Shown: one piece after another, positions 33,351 to 43,260 of the stretch | Position numbering within the stretch: the first letter of the stretch is position 1 | How the letters are laid out: each line of letters begins with the position of its first letter | Notes under the pieces: model-generated | The model's database searches: none | Told to the model about the DNA's origin: nothing | What the model saw: only the letters and a program-made list of their open reading frames with translations | Program-made: the position numbers and the translations under genes | From: Nematopogon swammerdamellus | Lineage: Eukaryota; Arthropoda; Insecta; Lepidoptera; Adelidae | Assembly: GCA_946902875.1 (NCBI GenBank) | Contig: OX336342.1 | Coordinates: 14,873,523-14,937,522, forward strand | Length of the DNA: 64,000 nt | Reading direction: 5' to 3'

Positions 33351-33537
33351 TATGGAGTATGGATTTATGAACAATACTTTTTTTTTCAGTCAGGTGAAAT
33401 TTTTCTTGATGTTATTATCAACCGAGTTAGGATATTCAGTAAGGTTTGCTAGATAGTGTGTGCTTACATGCAATTATTTTATTCGGTTACCATATACTCT
33501 ATTATAACCAATCCATATACAGGCTGTTCGGCACATC

Positions 33538-33865
33538 GACCGACACATTTTATTTACAGGTAAGTGTGGTCATTTGCAAGGTTTTGACCTATGATACCTT
33601 TTATCAGGTGTCACGTGGTATCAAGATACGATTTTTTTTTTCTCTATTTTTGAAAATTACCAACATCCCAGCTTCAAACCCTTGTAACTTTCTCATTTAT
33701 GATTGCATGAAATAAAATTTGCAAGGATTTAAAGCTGAGATTTTGGTAATTTTCAATAATAAAGAAAAAAAAAATTTATCTCGATACCACGTGATACCTG
33801 ACAAAGGGTATCATCGGTCAAAACCTTGCAAATTACCCCACTTACCTATAAAAGAAATTTGTCGG
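33538..33865. mobile_element. Fold-back element with ~140-bp inverted arms
   Basis: The left arm (from ccgacacattttatttacag at 33538, through ggtttgacc-type blocks to about 33680) is mirrored by the right arm (about 33725-33865), with roughly 85-90% pairing by eye. Landmarks: TTTGCAAGGTTTTGACC, GGTATCACGTGGTATC, GAAAATTACCAA. The central loop is ~45 bp. No target duplication was seen. MITE-like; superfamily unknown. Confidence 0.75.
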
Positions 33866-34186
33866 AAAATTCATATATTTTAGACATGACAGGAAACATC
33901 AATGAAAAACACGCATGATATAATTATTATGTAGTTCTCTAGTCGTAAGCGAACTTATACATAGATTCGACGACGGGAATTTGCGCTTTATCAGTTCGAA
34001 CTCAGAGTTAATTAGGTACCCACATATTTTGAGAGAAAAAATAAAATAAACATCTTTCCACTTTCTACCCGCGAACTATTAGTTCTTCTTCTTCTAACCG
34101 GATAGAACAAAACGTGACAAGTTCGAGTGCAGTCTGTCATGTGAATATATCAATAAACAATACAATACAAATTAAATCAGACATGA
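33866..34186. other. Spacer with repeat fragment
   Basis: 34080-34145 matches, in reverse, 23640-23705 (ccggatagaacaaaacgtga, then agttcgagtgcagt). Otherwise unassigned. It may be the 3' end of an older LINE. Confidence 0.4.
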
Positions 34187-34688
34187 ATGAATGACATCAT
34201 TAAGAGAGCCCTAAATTCAATAAATGTTCCATCAGTTTTTGAACCAGTAGGCCTCAGTAGGGATGACGGGAAGAGACCGGACGGGATGACGCTGACACCT
34301 TGGTCCAGGGGCAGGGCTCTGGTGTGGGACGCTACGTGCGCAGATACTTTGGCTGATTCCCACGTACTTGCGTCTTCACGGACATCTGGCGCCGCTGCCG
34401 AATCAGCCGCTCGCTCTAAGCACCTAAAATACTCGGCAATTAAAGCTAATTATGACTTACTCGCATTCGCCGTCGAGACTATGGGTAGTAGCTTGGAGTA
34501 AAGAATCAAAAAAATTTGTTCGGCAAATAGGTTCTAAATTAACAGAAATGTCAGGAGTACCTAACTGCGGAACATTCCTCAGGCAACGGATAGCCCTTGC
34601 TATCCAGCGTGGAAATGCAGCGAGTGTTTTAGGTACCCTGCGCGGTCATTTCGGAGACAGTTTAAACGAGATTTTTTATATATTATAG
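34187..34688 (+). pseudogene. RPD..WD domain, frameshifted copy
   Basis: Frame 1 (34187-34501) carries GKRPD (28-32), PWSRG (38-42), VWDATCADTLADSH (46-59), a basic block and FAVETMG, then stops. Frame 2 (overlapping, to 34688) continues with a WSKESKKFVRQIG segment and ALAIQRGNAASVLG. It is the same domain as in Helitrons A and B but clearly diverged, and it keeps the G after RPD and the D after CA that A/B have changed. One frameshift near 34490. An AATAAA signal lies ~40 nt after the stop (34728-34737). No RT is upstream, so it is a fragment. Function unknown; see the 27180 entry. Confidence 0.6.
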
Positions 34689-34837
34689 TTTTTAGTTAAT
34701 TGTCTATTTAGTACCTATTTTTGCTGTTGAATAAATAAATTCTTTGTAGTTATAAATTGTACTATTACGACTTCTATTATACAATATTAAATCAGACTGT
34801 TATTGTTAGGTCAAAATACTGCAATAGGTTCCCTTGC
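34689..34837. other. Short AT-rich spacer
   Basis: No feature beyond the AATAAA signal noted above. Confidence 0.35.
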
Positions 34838-34971
34838 TCATTACTAGGTGGTAGGCTCAAATTGTAGCCGTATGTGTTAGTGCCACCGTACTGGATGTAA
34901 GATGGTGGCCGGAGCATGTGCTCTAGCCCTTCAGATTCAGCCACCCAAACCGGATTACATAAAAAAAAATG
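34838..34971 (+). repeat. SINE family 2, 3' part
   Basis: attactaggtggtaggctca, then aattgtagcc, then gccaccgtactggatgtaag, ending cagccacccaaaccggatta and CAT plus A-run. 5'-truncated relative of 1131-1540, opposite strand. Confidence 0.75.
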
Positions 34972-35055
34972 AAACTTTTGTAAAAGTTACGATTTTCCGT
35001 ATATCTAGCCTAGCACATACAAAGTGAAGTTGTGGAGGACGGAGCGCGCCAGGAG

Positions 35056-35206
35056 TATAATGCGCGGGGCGGATCTCGGCGTGTCGCCGCCGCAGCGGTT
35101 CATCAGTGGTCTCCCTCGCACCCGCACCGTACTTGTATAGTGTATTCGCGTGGCGGGTCGCCCGCTGCGGCGACGACACGCCGAGATCCGTCTCGCGCAC
35201 TATAAG
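35056..35206. repeat. Long GC-rich inverted repeat (hairpin)
   Basis: The left arm 35070-35097 (CGGATCTCGGCGTGTCGCCG, then CCGCAGCG) pairs with 35163-35190 with one mismatch, and pairing extends outward through GTATAATGCGCG / CGCGCACTATA-like sequence. That gives ~43-bp arms around a ~65-nt loop. Surrounding DNA is AT-rich. Confidence 0.8.
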
Positions 35207-35299
35207 TGACTCGTCTTTGCTTTGTGCTCAGATGCACCTACAGCAGGTGAACGGAAAGTTTCCGAGGGAGCGAGTAAACAATCCACGAGGAGCAATTGG

Positions 35300-36231
35300 T
35301 TTTTCTTTGTAAGTCAACAGTTTATAACATTTTAGATCCATCAATAAATGTACAAATAATGTGTTAATAAATTATAACTTAAGTAGTACATCAACCCCAT
35401 AACGAAGAGGGAATAGAGTAACTGAATTCAAATAATTTTAGCAGTTTAAGAGCCAGGAAAGGACACAAATTTCGAACACGAACTATGGCTTTTCCCAGAA
35501 ACCTAGAAATTATTTTGACGTAACTAGCTCATTTCCTGGGCATCATAATATCAGGATCAAGGCATTGATTTTTCTTTGTAAGTCAAAAGTTTATAACGTT
35601 TTAGATCCGTCAATAAATGTACAAATAATGTGTTAATAAATTATAACTTAAGTAGTACATCAACCCCATAACGAAGAGGGAATAGAATAACTGAATTCAA
35701 ATAATTTTAGCAGTTTAAGAGCCAGGAAAGGACACAAATTTCGAACACGAACTATGGCTTTTCCCAGAAACCTAGAAATAATTTTGACGTAACTAGCTCA
35801 TTTCCTGGGCATCATAATATCAGGATCAAGGCATTGATTTTTCTTTGTAAGTCAAAAGTTTATAACGTTTTATATCCGTCAATAAATGTACAAATAATGT
35901 GTTAATAAATTATAACTTAAGTAGTACATCAACCCCGTAACGAAGAGAGAATAGAATAACTGAATTCAAATAATTTTAGCAGTTTAAGAGCTAGGAAAGA
36001 ACACAAATTTCGAACACGAACTATGGCTTTTCCCAGAAACCTAGAAATTATTTTGACGTAACTTGCTCATTTCCTGGGCATCATAATATCAGGATCAAGC
36101 CATTGATTTTTCTTTGTAAGTCAAAAGTTTATAACGTTTTATATCCGTCAATAAATGAACAAACAATGTGTTAATAAATTATAACTTAAGTAGTACATCA
36201 ACCCCGTAACGAAGAGGGAATAGAATAACTG
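35300..36231. repeat. 269-bp tandem array, 3.5 copies
   Basis: Copies begin TTTTTCTTTGTAAGTCAA at 35300, 35569, 35838 and 36107; the spacing is exactly 269 bp each time. Differences are a handful of substitutions per copy. The fourth copy stops at 36231. No ORF. The sharp period and low divergence imply recent unequal exchange. Confidence 0.95.
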
Positions 36232-36502
36232 CCTAGCTGGCTCTCACTGAACCAGCTAAGTACTATCTAATGTATTCCGACATTCTTGTCTAAACAAGAA
36301 AAAAATCAAATCAATATATACTTTTTTGTACACTCTAACTAAACACATGGAACACGATAGAAGAGCTTATATAATGCGGTATTATTTACAAACTAACCTT
36401 TAGGATTTGGAGAAGCGCATGGGGCAGAGTACAATGCAGCCAAGGCGAAACAAGGTGCCGTGTTTCCATAGTCTCATAATTCGGTTACACCTCACGAATT
36501 GT
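36232..36502. other. Unassigned sequence
   Basis: No gene or repeat recognised. Confidence 0.35.
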
Positions 36503-36745
36503 TTTTTTTATGTAAGCTGAAATGGGTGGTTGTGCCGAGGGATCAATGGTGAAGTCGAGAGAACCAAAATCACCTCTTCCAGCGATACCACGCTCAGAGA
36601 GGCGCAATGCCGGCAGATTAGCCGACTATTTGATTTCAAATTCAGATTTGAAGACACCCAGGTTAAAGAATTCGGGAAACACTCGCCGAAAGACAGTTCC
36701 ACACCCTAGAGGTGCGACAGAGAAACTATTTGGAAATCGGATGGT
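36503..36745 (-). mobile_element. LINE 3' tail, minus strand
   Basis: Poly-A seen as the T-run 36502-36510, preceded (minus strand) by cacaaccacccatttcagct. Further up, one frame reads PEFFNLGVFKSE and another VWNCL, the same ORF2 C-terminus as at 20.2 kb with a frameshift between them. Decayed and 5'-truncated. Confidence 0.65.
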
Positions 36746-37596
36746 TTCGCTAAGGTCCAATGTCAACAACAATAGGGTGTTCAGTTTCTCTGCGACGACG
36801 AGCGGAGATAGGTTGAATTGTACAGTTGTGGCACGTACCAAATAAATATTTACTTAACATTTATTATTTCTTACATATTTTTCCTTTTACTTTATTGGTC
36901 CCTGATGTGCTATCTTTGTTTGGTTTTACTTGTTAAACGGCTCCTGTAATTTATTTGGCAAATACCGCTCTTTTTATATTATTTTATCTTTAATTCCTAT
37001 CATTCGTACAACAAAAGCATTCTCAGTGACAGGTATGCAGACAAAAAGATTCTTGTTGAACTTTCGATTCTAGTACGTATTATAATATTATTCGTAGTAC
37101 GGATTATTTACAGTGCTGTTGGTGTCACGTCTTACAACACTTGCTTACATCACTGTCATACACTGTAACTACCAACACTGCCAACCGACTTGTTTCTGGT
37201 CAGCTACGTCAGCTAAATGAAGTCGTCTTTTCAATATACTTTTTGAATCCTAACACATATATTATGTACAAGAACATAACTATTGGTAATTCCACAGAAC
37301 AGCGATCGGCGGCCGTCATCTGCCAGCCGCGCTGCGCGTTTCTTGCTCGGTCGTTATTTCGGAAGATTCCTATCAGGAGGGTGTAGCCATCATTTGCGAT
37401 TTATTTAACTATATTATGTTTATTTATTTTTTCAAAAATTCTTAGTTTCAAGTTAATGAAAATTTAATTGCTCCCCAAAGCCTACGCGGTATCTCTATCG
37501 TCTATTTATTTATTTTTGACAGGCCGTCTTGGCTCATCCGGTTTGAAAAGTTCTGGTTTTAGCATTGTTTTTTTTTTATTTATTTTGAATCATGTT
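36746..37596. other. Unassigned sequence
   Basis: No gene or repeat recognised; ORFs are short and domain-free. Confidence 0.4.
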
Positions 37597-37845
37597 TTTG
37601 TTTTTTTTTATGGAAACTGACACGGTTGGCTACATCACCTACAACATCCGTGATGTCAGCCCATAACACCGGGTGAACTAGGTGTCATGTCAGTACTTCC
37701 CTTCATTTCGCGCCGGTTACTCTGAACTGGACGGAAAACACGAAATATTTACATAGCCGTTTCGACTGACGTTTCGCGCAGTGCGGTGGTACCAACCCGG
37801 CCGGGATAAACCCTACCACCTAGTAATTTAAGAAGGGAGGAGGGA
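37597..37845 (-). repeat. SINE family 1, 3' half
   Basis: T-run at 37600-37609 (poly-A), then ggaaactgacacggttggct, through gaactggacggaaaacac to taccacctagtaatttaaga. tRNA head missing. Confidence 0.8.
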
Positions 37846-38070
37846 GGGAGGGATTATTTGCTTTTATTTTAAGATTGTGAAGTGAAAGTAAAATGAAATA
37901 AAATGAAATGAAATATAATGTATTACACAATTGACAAAAAGGCGGACGTCAGACTTAATTTTGCAGATAGATACTAGTTTTGTGCTGTATTATTTTAAAA
38001 TTTTCCGAAAGTTTTATTTCAAGGAAGGTGGTCAAATCTCTAACATGCATAATTTTCGCTGCTCCGGTCT

Positions 38071-38253
38071 GAGGGCCTAGTCTGAGTTTACGTGACAGCT
38101 ACGTAAACGTCAAATAGCGATCGAATTAAGTTTTTATGTATGGAGCCCTCTAGTGGCGCCGCGGTGAGCGTATTGTGCTCCCATACATAAAAACTCAATT
38201 CGATCGGTATTTGACGTTTACGTAGCTGTCACGTTAACTCGGACTAGGCCCTC
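38071..38253. mobile_element. MITE-like element with ~72-bp terminal inverted repeats
   Basis: Left arm GAGGGCCTAGTCTGAGTTTA, then CGTGACAGCTACGTAAACGT and on to TTTTTATGTATGG; right arm is its reverse complement with few mismatches (38182-38253). A ~40-bp centre includes CCCTCTAGTGGCGCC. GGTCT occurs just outside both ends but is offset, so no target duplication is claimed. Confidence 0.7.
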
Positions 38254-38518
38254 TGGTCTGGTCTGGCCTGTAACCGGGCTTCCGTATGCACTGACACAAA
38301 TATAATATTCCTTTTATAATGATTCCGCCCGCCTCCGAGAAGCTATATTCATACAGGCGCTAGCGACGACAAGATATTGTATAAAGTATGGTCAAAATGT
38401 GTATAAGTAACAGCCCTTGGTAACAAAATATGTTAGTCTCTATGTTGAGCAAACTGTACGTGGAGTGGTGCGCACGGTGTCGATAATTTGACAGCATACA
38501 ACATGACATTTATATAAC

Positions 38519-38572
38519 ACTAGCTTTTGCCCGCGGCTAACACTAGCTTTTGCACTAATAGCTAGTGTCAAC
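38519..38572. mobile_element. Helitron terminus scraps
   Basis: CACTAGCTTTTGCCCGCGGC is followed within 25 bp by a second ACTAGCTTTTGC and a reversed GCTAGTGT. These look like several CTAG-type Helitron 3' ends on top of each other, too short to assign. Confidence 0.45.
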
Positions 38573-39225
38573 ATTCGGTTTTTGAGAACTCACAGTTTCT
38601 CAAAATTGTTTCTTTATAGCACCTGTCTGCTTCGATAGCTCAGTGGTGCAGACAGTCGACTGTCGCTATTGATGGTTAAGCAACGCTGAGCGCGGTTAGT
38701 ACTTGGGTGACCGCTCGACCGTTGGAGGCTGACCGTGGTTCGGATTCCACGTTAAACTGTAGCTTACCTTACTTTGGGGTAGGGTTCAACCCGCCCGGGT
38801 TGGCACCACCGCACTGAATGAAACGTCGGTTGAAACGGCTAGGTAAATAGTTTGTGTTTTCCGTCCAGTTCAGTGTAGCCGGCACGAACGAAGGGAAACA
38901 CTGACATGGCACCTAGTGCACCCGGTGTTATGGGCTGACATCACGGATGTTGTAGGTGATGTAGCCAACCGTGTCAGTTTCTATAAAAAAAAAAAAAAGT
39001 ACCGCTAGGGCGTGGAGCTGTCTTCGACCGAGTACGATTGCCGATTTCTTCTACCTGTCAACGTCTTCAACCGTCGTATCAACAGAATGGACAGCCCCAC
39101 AATAGTCCGCATATCTGCTGGTGTGGTGCTGGTGTGTGAGCGCAATTTCGCGAGGGGAGGTGAAAGTGACGTTTCCAGCTCCCCATACTGGCACAGCACA
39201 GCTACGCATTACGCATACTGGTTGT
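38573..39225 (+). mobile_element. LINE 3' tail interrupted by a SINE
   Basis: 38573-38625 (aacattcggtttttgagaac, then tcacagtttctcaaaattgt, then ttctttatagcac) and 39000-39225 (accgctagggcgtggagctg onward, then GTCAACGTCTTCAACCGTCG) are consecutive parts of the 20.2-kb LINE tail. There they are joined as ttctttaccgcaccgctagg. The frame reads FLYSTARAWSCL across the join, then NVFNRRINRMDS after a frameshift. Confidence 0.75.
38626..38998 (+). repeat. SINE family 1, full length, nested in LINE tail
   Basis: Head: GATAGCTCAGTGGTGCAGAC (A-box) and GGTTCGGATTCC (B-box, about 38737). Body: gtaccacc-type box, AACTGGACGG complement, cacccggtgttatgggctga, ending gtcagtttctat and 17 A. A possible short duplication GCACC / GTACC flanks it. 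Transcription would be by RNA polymerase III from the A and B boxes. Confidence 0.85.
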
Positions 39226-39506
39226 CAAAAAAAAAATCAAAACAAAACCCACATTATTATTTGCACCGATTAAAAATAATATAAAAAAAAAAGAAATAAT
39301 TGTAATTATTACTGAAATATAATAATTTATTTAAAAATATATAAATAAAAAGAAAATTTACATTGTCGTTAAAAATATATCAGTGAATTGTATCGTGCCT
39401 AACTCTAGCCTGGCACCGGTGTTGCACATAGCCTCCGCTGGGGGCGCTTGTGTCGCGGGCGAGGGAGCTTGGGCGGGCGGAAAACTTTCACGCTTTGCTG
39501 CATTTT
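39226..39506. other. AT-rich spacer
   Basis: No feature recognised. Confidence 0.35.
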
Positions 39507-40200
39507 TAGGGTTCCGTAGTCAACAAGGAACCCTTATAGTTTCGCCATGTCCGTCCGTCTGTCCGTCTGTCCGTCCGTCTGTCTGTCCGCGGCTTAGCTC
39601 AGAGACCCTTAGTACTAGAAAGTTGTAAGTTGGTATGGGCATAGAGATTAATAACGCCGACAAAGTGGTAAAATAAAAATTTTGAAATATTTTTTTTTTG
39701 AGGGTCCCTCCCCTACACGTAAAGTGGGGATGAATTTTCTTTTTCACGTCTACCCCATCGTGTGGGGTGTGGTTGGATAGGTCTTTTGAAAATATTGCGG
39801 GTTTGTCAAAAGCATTTTTCGATTTAGGGATCCGTTTGCGAATTATTAAACTTTTAAGTGCTAATTTTTGTTAGAGTCAAGTGTCCCCCCCCCCCTGCCA
39901 GCTAAACGGTTGTTATTAGATATGTGAAAAAATTCACATCAATAGTATATATATCCAAGTTAAAAAGAAAACTATCACAGCTAAGTAGGCTGTACAGGTT
40001 GACGAGTAATAGTCGACCAACTTATAAAATGTACGGACGACAGCCATCATTTCACTGTTGAAGAACTTTTTCAAATTAACATTCATTTATTTCCCCTACA
40101 AAATTATACAAATAATCAAATAATTTATTTTGATAGGGATCCGCAACTACGGAACCCTACACAGCGCGTGGCCCGACACGCACTTGGCCGCTTTTTTTTT
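39507..40200 (+). repeat. GTTCCGTA-type repeat, longest copy, with 13-bp inverted ends
   Basis: Opens TAGGGTTCCGTAGTCAACAA and has a CCGT/CTGT block (39549-39592). It ends ACTACGGAACCCTACACAGC then CGCACTTGGCCGC and a T-run. AGGGTTCCGTAGT (39508-39520) and ACTACGGAACCCT (40146-40158) are perfect reverse complements. No ORF over 82 codons. The relation to the shorter copies at 4441, 11538 and 26293 is by end sequence. Class unknown. Confidence 0.6.
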
Positions 40201-42120
40201 CCTTTTGGAAAACTACCACCTCCCGCCCCGTGGCAACTCCCCCTGAAGCCTACATTCAATACGACATTAAGCGGATTATGAACAAAAAACGGTTTCTCCC
40301 GATTTTGTTTCTGTGAGTTGAAACTCAACTCATGAAACTGTGAGTTTGGAGGACGCAGCAGGTGCAGAATCAATAAATATTTAACTGTGGGCGAAATCTA
40401 TTTTATAAAAATGAATATTTTTTTGTTCGTTTGTTCGTCTTCTAAGCGTTCGTAAACCGGTCATCCGATTACGATGAAACTTTGGTGGGCTGTTGTGTGC
40501 GCGCGCACCCGGGAAGGTTTCTGAATTTCAAGGTGTCAAGGTTTCTCCTGTAAGTATGATTAATTTTTAAAATAATAATATAAATCTAAATTAATATTAA
40601 AAACTAGAAAAAATTAAAATCAAATAAATTTCGTCCAACTCCGCCGACTCCCCCACCGTGCCCAAAACACTAGCCGCGTGCCCCTGTGAATCTCCAGCTC
40701 TATTCGCTGTAGAAGAAAATATTTGGCGCGGAGGCGGCGGCGGTCAGTATATTGTATTTTTTTAAAATTACTTGACTATAACATGATGAACAGCACGGAA
40801 ACATGGGTTTTCTGAATTTTCGAGAGCATACAAGTCTAGTCAAGAGACTCAAGGCGATTCAATTGAGTTTTAGGCTCCTTGCAGGATATGATATTTTTAT
40901 TTGGTTTCCAGTACCGCTTCTAGGTAATTAGTTAAAAAAAAAACATAAAAGTGGAGCAGAAAAACACCGAACCGAAAAGTTCGAAAGATTCTACTGTAAA
41001 AGTAAATAGCTAAGAAATATAAATGCCTCTAAGGTTACCCTCATGAATGAGGATTAATTAATTGGATGAGTAAACTGAACTTTCTTAAATCTTCATGAAA
41101 TTTAATTAAAAATCGCAAACGCAGCGGGAGTTACGTTTCATTTAGAGAAATCTTTCCATGAGACGAATAGTTTGGACAAGTTTTCATAAAACTGAATTTG
41201 CGCTGAAGCTAAAGCGAGTTTTACTACGCGAGACTCACGCTGCACTCTCCCGTACACCTCTTTCCCTCCCTCCGCCCCGCAATGCCCCCGCATGCCTCCG
41301 TCGCTCCCTGTTGAGGCTAGCTCGGAATAAGATTTATTTAATTTTATATTGTCATCGCGACGAGGCATATCTTCAGCTTGCTCAGCAAAGCCACTTTGTA
41401 CGTATGGATTAACTTTAAATCGTTTTCAACTCATAATTTTCTTTTTGTGTTCAAATTTTAGATTCTCAGTGCCTCGCTCTTATGTTTTAGTTAGATAAGT
41501 ATAGGTAGTTTTAGAGCAAAATACATAATTTCTGTTGTTTCTGATACTAATATAATATAATTTTCTGTATGATAAAAATAAAAGCACAACAAAGCAAATA
41601 TTAAACTATCAAGAGCAAATTACCATTGCTATTGATTGTTTATATAGTTAATATATATTTACGCACGAGTACATAGATGTGTACATAATACACGAGGCAA
41701 GACGGTGGAATTAGTTAAACCGTTTTGGCACCGCGAGGCCTCGTGAGCCTGAATGCGTGAGCTATTAGTATATACCCTGCCCCCATCCCCTCACACCCCG
41801 CCCGCCCCGCGAACACGTCGCAACTCGGGTCCGGCTTTCCTTTCCTCGTTTTTCTAATACCCACGTTCACAAATCTTCGCGTCCACACGGCAGGTTGATT
41901 TTAAAGGAAAAGAGTTCAATGAGCTGGGACATTGATATAGATTGCACAGGCTCGATTCCGACATTAGAACAGTGATTCCTGAGCTGGAAAGGAAGGGAAG
42001 GAGGTTTTTTTTTAATTTAATGAATTCAAGATATCTCATTTTACCCGAAACTCTACGGTGTAAACAAAATTACTTCGCAATACTGTTATGCAATCATAGA
42101 ATTTCGCAAGTGTAGAGTCT
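40201..42120. other. Unassigned sequence
   Basis: No gene recognised. 40395-40560 (aatattttttgttcgtttgt, then gtaaaccggtcatccgatta) resembles lepidopteran repeat sequence but was not matched in the window. ORFs at 41138-41412 overlap on both strands and lack domains. Confidence 0.4.
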
Positions 42121-42123
42121 AGA

Positions 42124-42197
42124 GGACTCGGTAGCTCAGTTGTAAGATCGGTCGACAGTAAGAAAAAGATCGTGGGTTCGAATCCTACGTCAGATAA
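42124..42197 (+). repeat. tRNA-like sequence (pseudogene or SINE head)
   Basis: Contains ACTCGGTAGCTCAGTTG (A-box) and a perfect B-box GGTTCGAATCC; the T-arm GTGGG-TTCGAAT-CCTAC pairs. The anticodon arm and the acceptor stem do not pair, so a functional tRNA is not supported. It resembles the head of SINE family 1. Confidence 0.55.
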
Positions 42198-42430
42198 TCT
42201 AACCGGAATGAAGTTTTTCTTTCGTAATTTTTCGTATATAGATATTGCTACATAAAAGAAACATGTATAATATGTAAATAAAATAAGAAAAATATCATTA
42301 TTGCCATTTTCGGTTTATGGCAGCAAAATTACATAGTTAATCATGTTTCGTAAGATGTAGAGATGGAGAAGAATACGTGACAGGACAAATAAACTGAATT
42401 TTAGTGCACAATTGAGTTTACAAATAATTT
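42198..42430. other. AT-rich spacer
   Basis: No feature recognised. Confidence 0.3.
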
Positions 42431-43260
42431 AGAGTGGACAGTTTGTCGACGCGTCGTGCCGCGTGCGAGCGAGTAATTCTCCAAAACCTACCTCCTTTCC
42501 ACACACAGGGGTCAGAGCAACCACGTACTCGTAATGCTACCGCGACGCGTTCCCTCAAAAATATGCCCTAATTAGAGTACGGTACGGTTTCAAATCACGT
42601 TTCGCCAGCGACCTGTAATTTTAGGCGGGCGATTCGTTCAGTCACGCTAAGGTTTTTCCCGACAGCAATTGCTCATTATTCGGCCACGCTTTCTAGAAAA
42701 CATTTATTTTGATATGAAACTAACAATCTGCGCAATGTTACGTTTCGTTTATAATTTTTGCGTCACCACCGCCTCCGGCCCCGCTGCGACCCGCCTCCCT
42801 CCACGCCGCCGCGAGCTTTTCGTCGATTGTGCAGATTGTATCGTTACCGAGTTTATTTTCGTGAGCACGTTATTGAAATTAGATTTTTAATGAGTTCCAT
42901 TGTATTGTGATCTCACTAGTCTCTTTTCCCGGTTCATTTGTAACAGTATAGCAGGCCTCGGTTCGTTTTATATAGAATTGTCTCGGAACCGCGAAGCTGG
43001 CGGCGGCGGCGCAGCGCGGCGCGGCTCGGTCGGTGGCGGCGGCGGCAGCGCTGCGACACCGCAATATATTTATGTTATCGGAAGATTGTCGCAGCGAGCG
43101 GACGAGGACGCAATTAAAAGCCGGAGCTATCTTACAGCCGCCCGCCGCCGCCCTCGCGCCCGCCCCGCGCCACCCAACCGCGCCCCGCGTCTCTCATGCC
43201 TCATCATATTTCACTCTTAATTGTCCTATTTTTCATGCGACGCGGGTCTTATCCCACCCC
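42430..43260. promoter_or_regulatory. Largest CpG-rich patch of the window
   Basis: About 830 bp with several CpG-dense blocks (42440-42480, 42540-42560, 42770-42820, 42985-43060, 43130-43190). Ala/Gly/Pro/Arg-rich ORFs here (42900-43220, 43033-43293, 42879-43064 minus) are composition artefacts. Could mark a promoter or enhancer of a gene outside the window; nothing in the sequence proves it. Confidence 0.3.

Larger units (their letters stand above)
30657..33363 (-). mobile_element. Helitron C, minisatellite-rich, 2.7 kb
   Basis: 3' end at left: CTAG (30657-30660) after host A, then the GC-rich hairpin shared with A and B. 5' end at right: the minus strand reads TCCATACTCCATACTAATAT, with host T after 33363. 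The inner TC (33356) would lack the flanking T, so the outer one is chosen. About 1.5 kb of hairpin minisatellite adjoins the 3' end, followed by a tandemly repeated ~250-340-bp block leading to the 5' end. No ORF. The 5' end differs from A and B, so the 3' half is shared and the 5' half is not. Confidence 0.75.

Noticed and set aside
33557..33870. miRNA precursor
   Set aside because: Arms are far too long for a miRNA hairpin; a fold-back transposon explains it better.
42124..42197. Functional tRNA gene
   Set aside because: A- and B-boxes and the T-arm are good, but the acceptor and anticodon stems do not pair. Better explained as a tRNA pseudogene or SINE head.
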